This document shows, in pieces, positions 45,555-55,540 of a stretch of DNA of 64,000 nucleotides (within the stretch, counting starts at the first letter, position 1; every line of letters begins with the position of its first letter). The notes beneath the pieces are model-generated. The model saw only the letters and a list, made by a program, of their open reading frames with translations. It had not been told where the DNA came from and ran no database searches. The stretch covers positions 1 through 64,000 of the forward strand of contig JAPLDH010000019.1 in assembly GCA_026391355.1 (NCBI GenBank), in the 5' to 3' direction. The position numbers were made by a program, and so were the translations under genes. This DNA is from Bacteroidota bacterium. GTDB lineage: Bacteria > Bacteroidota > Bacteroidia > Bacteroidales > FEN-979.

Positions 45555-46964
45555 TTATCTTTTACTTTTATGAGATGCGATAATCTCCACGAATGCTTTA
45601 TTATTTTCAAGTTCGGGAAAGTTTTTAAACATCCGTTGATATCCCTTAAAATCTAAAATCAATGCTTTATCAAGGATTTTATCAGCCTGTTTGGATTTTC
45701 CTGCCTTTAAGAGGTAATTTGCCAGGTTGTAATGGAAATCAGGGTTATCCTCATGCCATTTCAACCCTTCATTCAAGGTGTCGCATGCTTTCATATATTC
45801 ACCTTTGTTTGCATATAAGCCGGAAAGTTCAAGCCAGATTTCATCATCTTCAGGTTCAAGTTCAGCTACCTTCCGGTAGGCATCAATGCCTTCTTCAATG
45901 CGTTCCAGTTTCACCAGAATATCCCCCATAATGAACCAGTAATCAGCAACAGTAGGTGATATTTTTATTGCTTTTTTTACATAAACAAGAGCCATCTTTG
46001 GTTTACCCAATGCATCATACGCTATCCCTGTTCCCAACCATGCATCGGCAAACTCCGGGTCAAGGTGAATTGCCTTTCTGTAATTTTCCACCGCAAGATC
46101 AAATCTTTCGAGCTTCTCATAACATTCTGCCACGTAATAACAGGTGATTGGCTCTGGCTCCTCGTAATACATCGTCTCCAGATAAGTTTCAACCGCCTTT
46201 TCGTAATCACCCATGTTGGCATAACAGTTCGCTTTATTGAAGTATGCTGAGGCAAATTCTTCTTCAATTGCAATGGAATAATCATAGGCTTCGACAGCTT
46301 TCTCAAAGAGGTCAATATTGCTGTAAGATATTCCTAGATTGAACCAGGCAGCTTTGGAAAATGGATTTTTATCAAGAAACCCTTTCAGAAAATCAATTGC
46401 CTTATCGGTTTGCTGAAGTATCTCATAACAGAAAGAAAGCTCGTATAAGGCAGGTTCATTCTCAGGATTAGATTCGATGGATTTAATAAGGTATTCAACA
46501 GACCGTTCATATTTTCCCAGGTTCTCATATTCAAATGCAATATTGGCATAAAGCTCATCTTCTTCATCCGACCCCGGTAAAGCTTTCTTATATTCATCAA
46601 TGGCTTTTTCATACCGCTCCAGTTGACTGTAAAGGTTTCCCTTGATCATATGCACGTCATCGTCAGAATAACCAATACGATCGATCTCATGAAGGATCTT
46701 CAGCGCTTTCTCATTTTTATTGCTGTAAATATAATATTGGGCTTTTTTCAGCAGGATACTAACACTATCCGGATGCTGGCTCAGACCAGTTTGAATGGAC
46801 AAACCGGCGTTGGTCAGTTCATTCTTATAGAGGTAGTAATCGATAATTTCCTCAAACTCATCAATATCGAAAAAAAAATATTCATTATCCCGGATCATTC
46901 TTTCAAACCTGTTCACAAGATCCAGGGTTTCACGATCAGGATAAGAATCGAAATATTCGTCCAC
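45555..46964 (-). CDS. Tetratricopeptide repeat protein
   Basis: The product has 469 residues made of about eleven TPR units (such as AWFNLGISYSNIDLFEKAVEAYD, AYFNKANCYANMGDYEKAVETY and AWLGTGIAYDALGKPKMALVY). It has no signal peptide or membrane helix and is acidic. TPR scaffolds bind peptide partners; the partner is unknown. The gene leads a probable operon with the comA-like gene and aroE. A -7 element lies upstream at 47003. Confidence 0.9.
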   Translation of the reverse strand: MDEYFDSYPDRETLDLVNRFERMIRDNEYFFFDIDEFEEIIDYYLYKNELTNAGLSIQTGLSQHPDSVSILLKKAQYYIYSNKNEKALKILHEIDRIGYSDDDVHMIKGNLYSQLERYEKAIDEYKKALPGSDEEDELYANIAFEYENLGKYERSVEYLIKSIESNPENEPALYELSFCYEILQQTDKAIDFLKGFLDKNPFSKAAWFNLGISYSNIDLFEKAVEAYDYSIAIEEEFASAYFNKANCYANMGDYEKAVETYLETMYYEEPEPITCYYVAECYEKLERFDLAVENYRKAIHLDPEFADAWLGTGIAYDALGKPKMALVYVKKAIKISPTVADYWFIMGDILVKLERIEEGIDAYRKVAELEPEDDEIWLELSGLYANKGEYMKACDTLNEGLKWHEDNPDFHYNLANYLLKAGKSKQADKILDKALILDFKGYQRMFKNFPELENNKAFVEIIASHKSKR

Positions 46965-47002
46965 TGTTAATAATCTAACAACTAATTGTGCTTATTCAAC
47001 TG

Positions 47003-47010
47003 CAAAATTA
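47003..47010 (-). promoter_or_regulatory. -7 element (TAATTTTG on the minus strand) for the TPR-comA-aroE unit
   Basis: CAAAATTA on the plus strand is the exact complement of TAATTTTG and lies 38 bases from ATG 46964. No -33 TTTG was clear. Confidence 0.45.
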
Positions 47011-47093
47011 AGAAAAATAATGGACAAGGCCATTTTTGTACGAACGAGATGTTATTTTTTTTAACAAAAAATGGGGGTTGGAAATAAAACAAG

Positions 47094-47101
47094 TATTTTT
47101 G
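47094..47101 (+). promoter_or_regulatory. -7 element (TATTTTTG) for glmM
   Basis: TATTTTTG matches TAnnTTTG and ends 21 bases before ATG 47123. It lies back to back with the minus-strand element at 47003. Confidence 0.45.
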
Positions 47102-47122
47102 CCCAAAATCAAAATTTCAGTT

Positions 47123-48514
47123 ATGAGTTTGATCACGTCAATTTCCGGCATCAGGGGAACGATCGGAGGAAGGCCCGGGGAGGGACTTACGCCTGCAGAC
47201 ATAGTGCGGTTTGCTTCCGCATATGGTACTTTTATAAAAAAACAATTTCCTGCTGAACGTGTGGTTATTATTGTTGGCAGGGATGCAAGACTTTCTGGGA
47301 GAATGGTGCGCGATCTGGTGACAGGAGCGTTAAACGGCCTTGGAATAGATGTTATCGATATTGGTCTTACGACAACCCCGACAACCGAAATCGCGGTGAT
47401 CGATAAGAAAGCACATGGAGGGATCATCATCACTGCGAGCCATAATCCGAAGAACTGGAATGCACTGAAATTGCTGAATGCAAATGGAGAATTTCTCTCG
47501 GCATCAGACGGGGAGGAGGTGCTGAAAATTTCTACGGATATGGACTTTTCCTATTCAATGGTGGATGATCTTGGAAAATCCAGGCATGATGATTCTTATC
47601 TCCTGAAGCATATTGAAAAGATACTACAATTACCCCTCGTTGACAGGAAAGCGATTGAGCAGGCGAAACTAAAGATCGTTGTGGATGCGGTGAACTCGAC
47701 GGGAGGAACAGCTGTTCCGATGTTACTAAAAAAGCTGGGTGTAAAAGTTGTTGAGGTTAATTGCGAGCCTAGCGGTGAATTTGCTCATAATCCGGAACCA
47801 CTTCCTGAGAACATTGGCGAGATTTGTGAGATGGTCGTAAAAAACAAGGCTGACTTAGGTATTGTTGTTGATCCTGATGTTGACCGTCTGGCAATTATCA
47901 ATGAGTTTGGAGAGCCATTCGGGGAGGAATATACCCTTGTTGCGGTAGCTGATTTTATTTTGCAACATAACCCGGGAAATACAGTTTCCAATATGTCATC
48001 TACAATGGCGTTGAAACTGGTCACGGAAAAAGCAGGAGGAAAATACAGCGCCTCTGCGGTAGGCGAAGTAAATGTGGTGGAAATGATGAAACTGAACCAT
48101 GCCGTGATCGGTGGTGAAGGGAATGGCGGGGTAATCTATCCCGATTTACATTATGGAAGAGATGCATTGGTTGGTATTGCACTATTCCTGACGCATCTTG
48201 TAAAATCAGGATTAAAATGTTCTGCTTTAAGGGATCGTTATCCGAATTTCTTTATTTCAAAAAATAAGATCAATTATGAACCGGAGATGGATATCGATAA
48301 GATCCTTGAGAAGATCGTCGACCATTATAAAAACCATCCGGTGATCACCATCGATGGTGTTAAGATCATCTTTGAGAATGAATGGGTTCATCTCAGAAAA
48401 TCAAATACAGAGCCGATCATCCGCATTTATGCTGAAAGTGACATGCCTGAGAAAGCAGATAACCTGGCAAGGAAGATCATCAACGATTTGAAAGAAATAA
48501 TAAATGACAGATAA
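47123..48514 (+). CDS. glmM: Phosphoglucosamine mutase-type phosphohexomutase
   Basis: The product has 463 residues from ATG 47123 (MSLITSISGIRGTIGG). Alpha-D-phosphohexomutase motifs are ITASHNPKNWNALKLL (active-site serine), DPDVDRLAII (metal), GEGNGGVIYP (sugar) and RKSNTEPIIRIY (phosphate). GlmM converts glucosamine 6-phosphate to glucosamine 1-phosphate for peptidoglycan. The GEGNGG sugar loop supports GlmM-like specificity over glucose- or mannose-specific GEESYG forms. Substrate is inferred. Confidence 0.88.
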   Translation: MSLITSISGIRGTIGGRPGEGLTPADIVRFASAYGTFIKKQFPAERVVIIVGRDARLSGRMVRDLVTGALNGLGIDVIDIGLTTTPTTEIAVIDKKAHGGIIITASHNPKNWNALKLLNANGEFLSASDGEEVLKISTDMDFSYSMVDDLGKSRHDDSYLLKHIEKILQLPLVDRKAIEQAKLKIVVDAVNSTGGTAVPMLLKKLGVKVVEVNCEPSGEFAHNPEPLPENIGEICEMVVKNKADLGIVVDPDVDRLAIINEFGEPFGEEYTLVAVADFILQHNPGNTVSNMSSTMALKLVTEKAGGKYSASAVGEVNVVEMMKLNHAVIGGEGNGGVIYPDLHYGRDALVGIALFLTHLVKSGLKCSALRDRYPNFFISKNKINYEPEMDIDKILEKIVDHYKNHPVITIDGVKIIFENEWVHLRKSNTEPIIRIYAESDMPEKADNLARKIINDLKEIINDR

Positions 48515-48519
48515 ACCGC

Positions 48520-48744
48520 ATGAGGAAAAAAAAACGCAAACCTACCCGGTATAAAAGTATCACTTTCAAGCTCACTTCCCATCAAAAAAAGTCGCTTGAT
48601 AACTTTTGTAAGGCCAGAAAAAGCACACCGATCAAAGCGATAAAAAAATCGATCCGGCCCTTGATTGACAATTATGCGACTATTTCTCCTGTTGAGGAAA
48701 GTTTTGTAACCCCAAACCAGCTTGAACTTTTCACGCTCGAATGA
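48520..48744 (+). CDS. Small basic protein of unknown function
   Basis: The product has 74 residues. It starts 5 bases after glmM, so it is cotranscribed. The N-terminus is very basic (MRKKKRKPTRYKSITFKL), followed by a helix-like SHQKKSLDNFCKARKSTPIKAIKKSI that resembles a ribbon-helix-helix or MetJ/Arc-type DNA-binding segment. The C-terminus is acidic. It may bind DNA or RNA. I do not recognise a named family. Confidence 0.6.
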   Translation: MRKKKRKPTRYKSITFKLTSHQKKSLDNFCKARKSTPIKAIKKSIRPLIDNYATISPVEESFVTPNQLELFTLE

Positions 48745-48770
48745 TCCCGAATGAATGTCGGGTAAGGTAG

Positions 48771-49394
48771 TTACTTTCGGGAAAGCTGGGTTTCATAAAG
48801 CGTTCTGTTCAGAATAGAACGGCCTAACGTTACCTCATCGGTATATTCCAGTTCATCACCTATTGAGATTCCCCTTGCAATCGTAGAAACCCTGATGTTG
48901 AGTTCAGATAATCGCTTATAGATATAATAATTCGTTGTATCACCTTCGATGGTAGCCGGTAATGCAAGGATAATCTCCCTCGTCCCATTCCTGTGAACCC
49001 TTGCCAGTAGTTGATGGATGGTAATATCTCCGGGGCCGACCCCTTCGATCGGCGAAATAATTCCTCCAAGAACGTGATACACTCCATTGAACTGTCCGGT
49101 ATTTTCAATTGCCATCACATCACGGATACTCTCCACTACGCAAACCAGATCATTCTCCCTTTTTGGATTTGCACAGATAGAGCATTTCCGGGAATCCGAA
49201 ATATTAAAACAATCTTCGCAATAAACGATTTCCTGTCTTAATTTAATGATTGCCGAACCAAATGCTTCTACCTCAGGGATTTCCTTCTTCAGGAGATAAA
49301 GCGCCAAACGCAAAGCGGTTTTTTTCCCGATCCCTGGTAGTTTCGCCAGTTCATTAACAGCGTTTTCCAGCAGTTTTGACGGATAGGTATTCAA
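48771..49394 (-). CDS. recR: Recombination mediator RecR
   Basis: The product has 207 residues from TTG 49394 ([18 protein letters not shown]). I chose this start because RecR proteins begin just before YPSxLLE. A TTG at 49439 would overlap a -7 element and add 15 residues. Features are the helix-hairpin-helix ([18 protein letters not shown]), four zinc cysteines (YCEDCFN ... CSICANPKR) and a Toprim domain ([15 protein letters not shown]). RecR acts with RecO and RecF to load RecA on gapped DNA. Confidence 0.9.
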   Translation of the reverse strand: MNTYPSKLLENAVNELAKLPGIGKKTALRLALYLLKKEIPEVEAFGSAIIKLRQEIVYCEDCFNISDSRKCSICANPKRENDLVCVVESIRDVMAIENTGQFNGVYHVLGGIISPIEGVGPGDITIHQLLARVHRNGTREIILALPATIEGDTTNYYIYKRLSELNIRVSTIARGISIGDELEYTDEVTLGRSILNRTLYETQLSRK

Positions 49395-49436
49395 ATGAGG
49401 AGTTTTTATAATGTATGATAATAATTCTTTAATTTG

Positions 49437-49444
49437 CAAAAATA
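49437..49444 (-). promoter_or_regulatory. -7 element (TATTTTTG on the minus strand) for recR
   Basis: CAAAAATA on the plus strand is the complement of TATTTTTG. It lies 42 bases upstream of the chosen TTG start and overlaps the alternative one at 49439, which argues against that start. Confidence 0.45.
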
Positions 49445-49460
49445 AATCTTTCAGGCAATA

Positions 49461-50174
49461 ATGATGAAAAAGTCTATCCTTTTCCTTTTTTTATCCATGG
49501 TTTCCATTCTCCTTTTCAGTCAGGATACCATTAACCAGACAGATCCACAAGGAAAAAAATCCGGTTTCTGGAGGAAACTCAATTCCAACGGAGAAAAAGT
49601 TTATGAAGGTTATTTCACCGGGGGTATTCCAGAGGGTGAGTTCAGGTATTATTATCCCAATGGAAAAGTGAAGACCCTTTCGGTTTTCAGCAGAAATGGC
49701 CACTGTACCAAAACTATTTCATTCTTTCAGAATGGGAAGAAGATGGCAGCAGGAAACTATCTTGATGAGAAGAAAGACAGTCTTTGGAGGTTTTTCAGTG
49801 AATCACAAGATACAGTCTTGTCAGAAGAGTTTTACAAAGAAGGTAAAAAAGAAGGAGTTTCCATGACCTTTTATGCCCGGAAAGGGATCTCAGAGCTGAT
49901 CACTTGGAAAAACGGATTAAAAGAAGGCCTCTGGGAAGAGTATTATACAACCGGGAAATTGAAATTGCAGGGCTATTTTGCCGGGGATCAGAAGGAGGGG
50001 GCTTTTAAAACATTATATGAAAACGGGAGTGTCATGATGTCCGGTCAGTACGAACAAGGTCGCCAGGCCGGAACCTGGCTATACTTTGATGAAAAAGGAA
50101 CGATCACCAGGAAAGAATATTACAGGAATGGAATGGTAGTGAAAACGGAAGATTATACCACCCAAAAGAAATAG
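49461..50174 (+). CDS. Secreted MORN-repeat protein (YwqK-like)
   Basis: The product has 237 residues with a signal peptide ([16 protein letters not shown]). It carries about eight MORN-like repeats ([70 protein letters not shown]). The B. subtilis YwqK relative is described as an antitoxin partner, but the repeat itself is general and a secreted form in Bacteroidota has no proven role. It is divergent from recR. Confidence 0.8.
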   Translation: MMKKSILFLFLSMVSILLFSQDTINQTDPQGKKSGFWRKLNSNGEKVYEGYFTGGIPEGEFRYYYPNGKVKTLSVFSRNGHCTKTISFFQNGKKMAAGNYLDEKKDSLWRFFSESQDTVLSEEFYKEGKKEGVSMTFYARKGISELITWKNGLKEGLWEEYYTTGKLKLQGYFAGDQKEGAFKTLYENGSVMMSGQYEQGRQAGTWLYFDEKGTITRKEYYRNGMVVKTEDYTTQKK

Positions 50175-50660
50175 ATTTACGGCAAAAGATATTCGGTCCT
50201 ATTGACCCTTTTTCAAGATTATTCTTTAGTATTCGTTCCCCACTTTCCTGAGCATTTTAGAGAAAACTGAATTGATTCAATAAGATATTTACCAAATATT
50301 GATCCTCAGTCATGGTGCAATATTATCGCATCATGCCAGCAGAATAGAGAGCATAAAATAAATGGCAGCATTTTGATCCATCCGAATGGGCATTATCTTT
50401 TTTAAAGTTCCAGGCAATTCGTATTGCGAGTTTCGTGCTGAAAACTCAGTGCCTGGCACCGGTAATAAAAACTTATTCCTTACTGCCTAATTGTCCAATT
50501 AAACATTCGTGATATATGATAAAAAACTTGTATTTCAACTATTTATGTATTATATTTGTAAAGAAATAATGTACACCAAGATACGAAATGACTTATTCCC
50601 CAACATGACGGTAAGCAATAGGGTTATGTGAATTAATTCAACCCCCAAAAATAACATCCC
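50175..50660. other. Intergenic region with short repeat scraps
   Basis: No gene was recognised in these 486 bases. GTGCCTGGCACC at about 50449-50460 is the complement of the CCAGGCAC type seen at 32779. CAATTCGTATTGCGAG nearby resembles the ATTACGA units at 23328. Confidence 0.4.
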
Positions 50661-51548
50661 ATGAAAACTTTTTACCTGATTTTCGCCTGTTCCATGTTAA
50701 CGGCAGTTAGCAGTTTTTCCCAGGTCGGTATCAATACCGATAACAGTGCTCCTGATAGTTCGGCAATGCTGGATGTTATGTCTACAAACAAAGGGTTCCT
50801 GCCACCCCGCATGACAACCACCCAGCGAAACGCTATTGGATCACCTGCCGAAGGATTGGTTATTTACAATACTGATGAAAAAAGACTAAATATTTATAAT
50901 GGAACCTATTGGACACCAACTTCGCCTGAAGGTTGCGGGCAACCTTTTACCGATACACGTGATGGAAATACCTATAACACTGTGATGATTGGAACCCAGT
51001 GTTGGATTGCACAGAACCTGAACATTGGAACGATGATAGATGGAACCAGCGATCAAACCAACAACAGTATCATTGAAAAGTATTGTTATAACAACAATTC
51101 ATACTATTGTGACATTTACGGTGGATTATATCAATGGGATGAATACATGAATTACACGACTCCGAGTGATTCAATTCCCAGCGGTAGACAAGGTATTTGT
51201 CCAACAGGGTGGCATATCCCTTCAAATTCAGAATGGATAGTTTTAAGAACTTTTCTTGGCGGTACTTTAGTAGCAGGGGCGAAAATGAAAGAAACCGGCA
51301 CATTGCATTGGTATACCCCGAACACGGGTGCGACCAATTCAAGCGGGTTCACGGGGCTACCTGGGGGGAGTCGCTCCACTAATGGAACCTTTAATTCTAT
51401 GCCTTTTTATGCTGACTTCTGGTCGTCGACAGTGGACTCCTTTTCATTCCCCTGGATCTATTATATCACTTGTGATAACGAGAGATTGGACGAAGGCCAT
51501 ACCTATCCCGTGACCATAGGTTTCTCGGGGCGCTGCCTCCAGAATTAA
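50661..51548 (+). CDS. Secreted FISUMP-domain protein
   Basis: The product has 295 residues with a signal peptide ([19 protein letters not shown]). The region from about 100 has the FISUMP (Fibrobacter succinogenes major paralogous domain) signature: [20 protein letters not shown], then [13 protein letters not shown] and [16 protein letters not shown]. These domains occur in exported proteins of Bacteroidota and Fibrobacteres and have no defined activity. The N-terminal [20 protein letters not shown] motif is common to Bacteroidota surface proteins. There is no type IX sorting tail. Confidence 0.85.
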   Translation: MKTFYLIFACSMLTAVSSFSQVGINTDNSAPDSSAMLDVMSTNKGFLPPRMTTTQRNAIGSPAEGLVIYNTDEKRLNIYNGTYWTPTSPEGCGQPFTDTRDGNTYNTVMIGTQCWIAQNLNIGTMIDGTSDQTNNSIIEKYCYNNNSYYCDIYGGLYQWDEYMNYTTPSDSIPSGRQGICPTGWHIPSNSEWIVLRTFLGGTLVAGAKMKETGTLHWYTPNTGATNSSGFTGLPGGSRSTNGTFNSMPFYADFWSSTVDSFSFPWIYYITCDNERLDEGHTYPVTIGFSGRCLQN

Positions 51549-51654
51549 TTCGACAATTTGATATTTAATAGGACGAGTCTTTTGAAATTCTTCTATATCG
51601 ATTTAATTTTGTTGGAATTTCAGCAAAAGGCCAGCATAGTATATGGACTGGATT

Positions 51655-53808
51655 TCATTCTTTATTAAAGAAGACCAGTTCATTATTCTTCTCATCAACA
51701 GTGATCTGAGAGTTCTTGTCGACTTTGCCTTCCAGGATCATCTTTGAGAGTTCATTCAGGAGGTTCCGCTGGATTACCCTTTTTATAGGCCTGGCCCCAA
51801 ACTGGGGATCAAATCCGAGTTCGGCAATGCGATGGATTGCCTTCGGAGTAAGGGTCAGTTTTAGATCATTCTTCTCAAGAATTTTCTGTATGATGCCAAT
51901 CTGTAACCCGACAACTTTGATGATCTCTTCCATTGAAAGCGGATGGAACATGATGATTTCATCGATCCTGTTAAGAAATTCGGGACGAATGGTCTGCTTC
52001 AGGAGATCAAAAACCTGTTCTCTGGTTTTTTCAATCATTGCTTCCTGGTTTAGGTCAATTGCATGTTCCATATTTTCCCGGATTATTTGTGAACCAATAT
52101 TTGAAGTCATGATAATGATGGTATTTTTAAAATCCACCACCCGACCTTTATTGTCCGTCAACCGGCCATCATCCAGAACCTGAAGTAATACATTGAATAT
52201 ATCGGGATGAGCTTTTTCTATTTCATCCAGAAGGACAACGGAATAGGGCTTTCTCCGAACAGCTTCTGTTAATTGTCCGCTCTCTTCATAACCCACATAT
52301 CCCGGAGGTGCACCAATCAATCTTGATACCGTATGACGTTCCTGGTATTCTGACATGTCGATCCGAACAATATTATTTTCATTATTGAACAGAAATTCGG
52401 CAAGGGCCTTGGCCAACTCTGTTTTTCCAACACCCGTGGTTCCCAGGAAAATAAACGAACCAATGGGTCTTTTGGGGTCCTGCATTCCGGCCCTGCTTCG
52501 CCGGATGGCGTCAGAAACAGCTGCAATGGCTTCATCCTGCCCGACAACACGCTGATGTAATTCTGATTCCAGGTGAAGTAATTTCTGCCGTTCGCTTTGC
52601 AACATCCTGGTAACCGGTATGCCAGTCCACCTTGCGACAACCTCAGCGATCTCTTCTGCATCCACCTCTTCGTTCACCATTGCTGAATCTTTCTGAAGAT
52701 CCGAAAGTTTTTTCTTGTAAGCCACAATCGCTTTTTCATTTTCAGGGATGCGCCCATACCTGATTTCAGCGACTTTGCCGAGATCACCCAACCTGTTGGC
52801 CTGATCACCTTCCAGTTTGAGTTGTTCGATCTCATTCATTTTCGCCTGGATTTTTTCCACCAGATCCTTTTCCGACTGCCATTTTGCCCTCAGATGACTA
52901 CGTTCATCATTCAGGTTGGCTATTTCTTCATTCAGGGATTTCAATTGCTGTTCATCATTTTCCCTTTTAATAGCTTCTCTTTCAATTTCAAGTTGACGGA
53001 TCTTACGTTCGATCTTCTCAATATCCTCTGGAACAGAGTTGATCTCAAGTCTGAGCTTTGAGGCAGCTTCATCAATGAGGTCGATGGCTTTATCGGGCAA
53101 AAACCGGTCAGTGATGTAACGTTGTGAAAGTTCAACCGCGGCAATAATGGCCTCATCCTTGATCCTTACATGATGATGTGTTTCATACCTTTCTTTCAGC
53201 CCTCTCAATATGGAAATGGCATCAAGTGTATCCGGTTCATTAACCATCACAGGCTGAAAACGGCGTTCGAGCGCTTTATCCTTTTCAAAATATTTCTGAT
53301 ATTCCTTTAGGGTAGTAGCTCCGATCGCGCGAAGCTCTCCTCTTGAAAGGGCCGGTTTAAGAATATTTGCAGCATCCATTGCTCCTTCGCCGCCACCGGC
53401 GCCAACAAGCGTATGGATCTCATCAATAAAAAGAATGATCTCACCATCGGCAGAAACCACCTCCTTGATAACACTTTTTAACCGTTCTTCAAATTCTCCT
53501 TTATACTTGGCTCCGGCAATAAGGGCGCCCATATCCAGTGAATATATCTGCTTTGATCTGAGGTTTTCAGGAACATCCCCGTCTATAATCCTGTGTGCAA
53601 GGCCTTCGGCAATGGCTGTCTTTCCGACTCCGGGTTCACCGATAAGGATCGGATTATTTTTCGTCCTCCTTGAAAGTATCTGCAATATCCTGCGGATTTC
53701 TTCATCCCGGCCGATTACCGGATCCAGTTTGCCTGTCCGCGCAAGATCATTCAGGTTCCGGGCATATTTAGCAAGGGAATGATAAGTTTCTTCAACATTC
53801 TGATTCAT
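51655..53808 (-). CDS. clpB: ClpB-type disaggregase lacking the N-terminal Clp_N domain
   Basis: The product has 717 residues from ATG 53808; ClpB is usually about 860. AAA-1 begins at once ([22 protein letters not shown], Walker [10 protein letters not shown], Walker [12 protein letters not shown]). The middle coiled-coil M domain is complete ([21 protein letters not shown] onward). AAA-2 has [13 protein letters not shown] and [13 protein letters not shown]. There is no IGF/LGF ClpP-binding loop. The N-terminal client-binding domain is missing. No matching sequence lies upstream, where the plus-strand CoA-binding gene begins at 53968. It should still disaggregate proteins with DnaK, as N-domain-less ClpB does in other bacteria. 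Confidence 0.9.
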   Translation of the reverse strand: MNQNVEETYHSLAKYARNLNDLARTGKLDPVIGRDEEIRRILQILSRRTKNNPILIGEPGVGKTAIAEGLAHRIIDGDVPENLRSKQIYSLDMGALIAGAKYKGEFEERLKSVIKEVVSADGEIILFIDEIHTLVGAGGGEGAMDAANILKPALSRGELRAIGATTLKEYQKYFEKDKALERRFQPVMVNEPDTLDAISILRGLKERYETHHHVRIKDEAIIAAVELSQRYITDRFLPDKAIDLIDEAASKLRLEINSVPEDIEKIERKIRQLEIEREAIKRENDEQQLKSLNEEIANLNDERSHLRAKWQSEKDLVEKIQAKMNEIEQLKLEGDQANRLGDLGKVAEIRYGRIPENEKAIVAYKKKLSDLQKDSAMVNEEVDAEEIAEVVARWTGIPVTRMLQSERQKLLHLESELHQRVVGQDEAIAAVSDAIRRSRAGMQDPKRPIGSFIFLGTTGVGKTELAKALAEFLFNNENNIVRIDMSEYQERHTVSRLIGAPPGYVGYEESGQLTEAVRRKPYSVVLLDEIEKAHPDIFNVLLQVLDDGRLTDNKGRVVDFKNTIIIMTSNIGSQIIRENMEHAIDLNQEAMIEKTREQVFDLLKQTIRPEFLNRIDEIIMFHPLSMEEIIKVVGLQIGIIQKILEKNDLKLTLTPKAIHRIAELGFDPQFGARPIKRVIQRNLLNELSKMILEGKVDKNSQITVDEKNNELVFFNKE

Positions 53809-53967
53809 AATATTCCAACGATTACTAACTGCCAACTGCCAACTCAAAAATCCTGCCATAGCCTTTTGTTTGGATCTTTATGAACATCTGTCAGTAATAA
53901 TCCTGAATAAATGTCGTTTTGACTGTTCCGGAAATCTTTATCTTTACCGGAAAATTGATCAAAACGG

Positions 53968-54360
53968 ATGGAGAATAATTCCCAACCCATTCCCCTGAGC
54001 GACAAAAGAACTGTTGTTGTCGGTGTAAGTCTGAAAAAGGAAAGGTTTTCGAATATTGCAGTCAGACGATTAAAAGAGCATAATGTTCCCGTAATCGCCA
54101 TCGGACTTAGGGAGGGTGAGATAAAGGAAACACACGTCCATATTCCATTTCCTGAAGTTGAAAACATTCATACTGTCACGATGTATGTTGGACCGCGGAA
54201 TCAACCATTCTGGTACGATTTTATTCTGAACCTGAAACCGAAAAGAGTGATCTTCAATCCAGGTACAGAAAATGCGGAGTTTCAGAAAAAATTAAAAGAT
54301 CTGGATGTTGAAATAATTGAAGACTGCACACTGGTGATGCTGTCAAAAGACGAATTTTAA
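53968..54360 (+). CDS. CoA-binding domain protein (CoA_binding_2)
   Basis: The product has 130 residues: VVVGVSLKKERFSNIAVRRL, VPVIAIGLREGEI, and IFNPGTENAEFQKKLKDLDVEIIEDCTLVML. This is the stand-alone CoA-binding Rossmann domain related to the succinyl-CoA synthetase alpha subunit. A catalytic partner is absent. It is divergent from clpB. Confidence 0.85.
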   Translation: MENNSQPIPLSDKRTVVVGVSLKKERFSNIAVRRLKEHNVPVIAIGLREGEIKETHVHIPFPEVENIHTVTMYVGPRNQPFWYDFILNLKPKRVIFNPGTENAEFQKKLKDLDVEIIEDCTLVMLSKDEF

Positions 54361-54416
54361 GGCATCTGCTGAGGGATAATAATAAATTAATAATTTTACG
54401 GCCGAATATAACCCTG

Positions 54417-55529
54417 ATGAAATATACCGTTTTCGCTTTTTTACTTTTATACGGAATCGTTTCCAAAGGCCAGACTTTAACGGTAACCATTGATCCTCCC
54501 GATGCAAAATTGTGCCTTGGAATGAGATTCACATTTCATGCATTGATCGCTACTGATATTGATACCGGGACGGTAGATTTAATCTGGATGAAAGATAATC
54601 AGGTTATCACCGATTCTACAAGGCAATACCTGGCGTTTGCAAACGTCACCTTTGCCGATACCGGTTACTATCGTTGCATAGCCGTCAATGGAATTATTTC
54701 TGATACCAGCATCCCGGCACATTTGCAGATATACCCGGTTTTAATCATCGACACATTATACCGATACAATGAACTGGGATGTCCCGGGGTTTGTAAAGGA
54801 CAATTTAAAACCCACATTTCGGGAGGAAATCCCCCTTATTCGTATTCATGGGGAGGAGGTCACTCTCAGGATACCATTGTATTCGGCTTATGTCCAGGTT
54901 ATCATACGCTTACGGTTAAAGATAGTGATGAAAGTTATTGCATTACCCGGAAATATTTTGTCGATGTCCTGAAGCTTCCTAAAATCGAAATTACAAGATT
55001 CCCTAAAGATACTGTTTATCTGACGAATCCTACATTAAAGGTTAGTTTCCCAGACTCCTCCAGAAAATACCTGAATAACTGGGAATGGAATTTCGGGGAT
55101 AGTGCGAAAATTGCCAATGTAAATCCCGCACAGCATGATTATATCAAAACAGGGACATTCATGGTCAAACTTAATTTTACCGATCAGAACGGATGTGATA
55201 CCACCATATCGGATTCCCTTATTGTAAGGTTGGTTAACCTTGTTTTTCCTTCTGTTTTTACACCCAATGGTGATGGACATAATGAAAAATTCGAGATCAA
55301 GGAAAAGAGCGGATCCGGTTTTAAATCCATCGACCTGATGGAAGTCTATCTTAGTAATGTTCTGGTTATCTTTAACAGATGGGGGAAAAAGGTTTATGAG
55401 AAAACTAATTATCTGAGCGGTGAATGGGATGGGGACAATTTGTCGGATGGTGTTTATTACTATTTCTTCCGCGGGCACGGCCGATACGATGATGAAGTGT
55501 ATAAAGGTTCCGTTACCATTCTCAGGTGA
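54417..55529 (+). CDS. Secreted Ig/PKD-domain protein with type B (gliding-motility) type IX sorting domain
   Basis: The product has 370 residues with a signal peptide (YTVFAFLLLYGIVSKGQ). It has an Ig-like domain (DTGYYRCIAVNGIISD), a SprB-like repeat region (GGNPPYSYSWGGG), a PKD-like domain (WEWNFGDSAKIANVNPAQHDY) and a C-terminal gliding-motility-type tail (VFTPNGDGHNEKFEI ... IFNRWGKKVYE ... SDGVYYYFFRG). The tail predicts export by type IX secretion. It is probably a surface adhesin. Confidence 0.85.
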   Translation: MKYTVFAFLLLYGIVSKGQTLTVTIDPPDAKLCLGMRFTFHALIATDIDTGTVDLIWMKDNQVITDSTRQYLAFANVTFADTGYYRCIAVNGIISDTSIPAHLQIYPVLIIDTLYRYNELGCPGVCKGQFKTHISGGNPPYSYSWGGGHSQDTIVFGLCPGYHTLTVKDSDESYCITRKYFVDVLKLPKIEITRFPKDTVYLTNPTLKVSFPDSSRKYLNNWEWNFGDSAKIANVNPAQHDYIKTGTFMVKLNFTDQNGCDTTISDSLIVRLVNLVFPSVFTPNGDGHNEKFEIKEKSGSGFKSIDLMEVYLSNVLVIFNRWGKKVYEKTNYLSGEWDGDNLSDGVYYYFFRGHGRYDDEVYKGSVTILR

Positions 55530-55540
55530 TCCTGAACAGG

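Noticed and set aside
48045-48060. GCGCCTCTGCGGT inside glmM, matching the repeat at 37751
   Set aside because: It encodes conserved residues of the phosphohexomutase and is a chance match.
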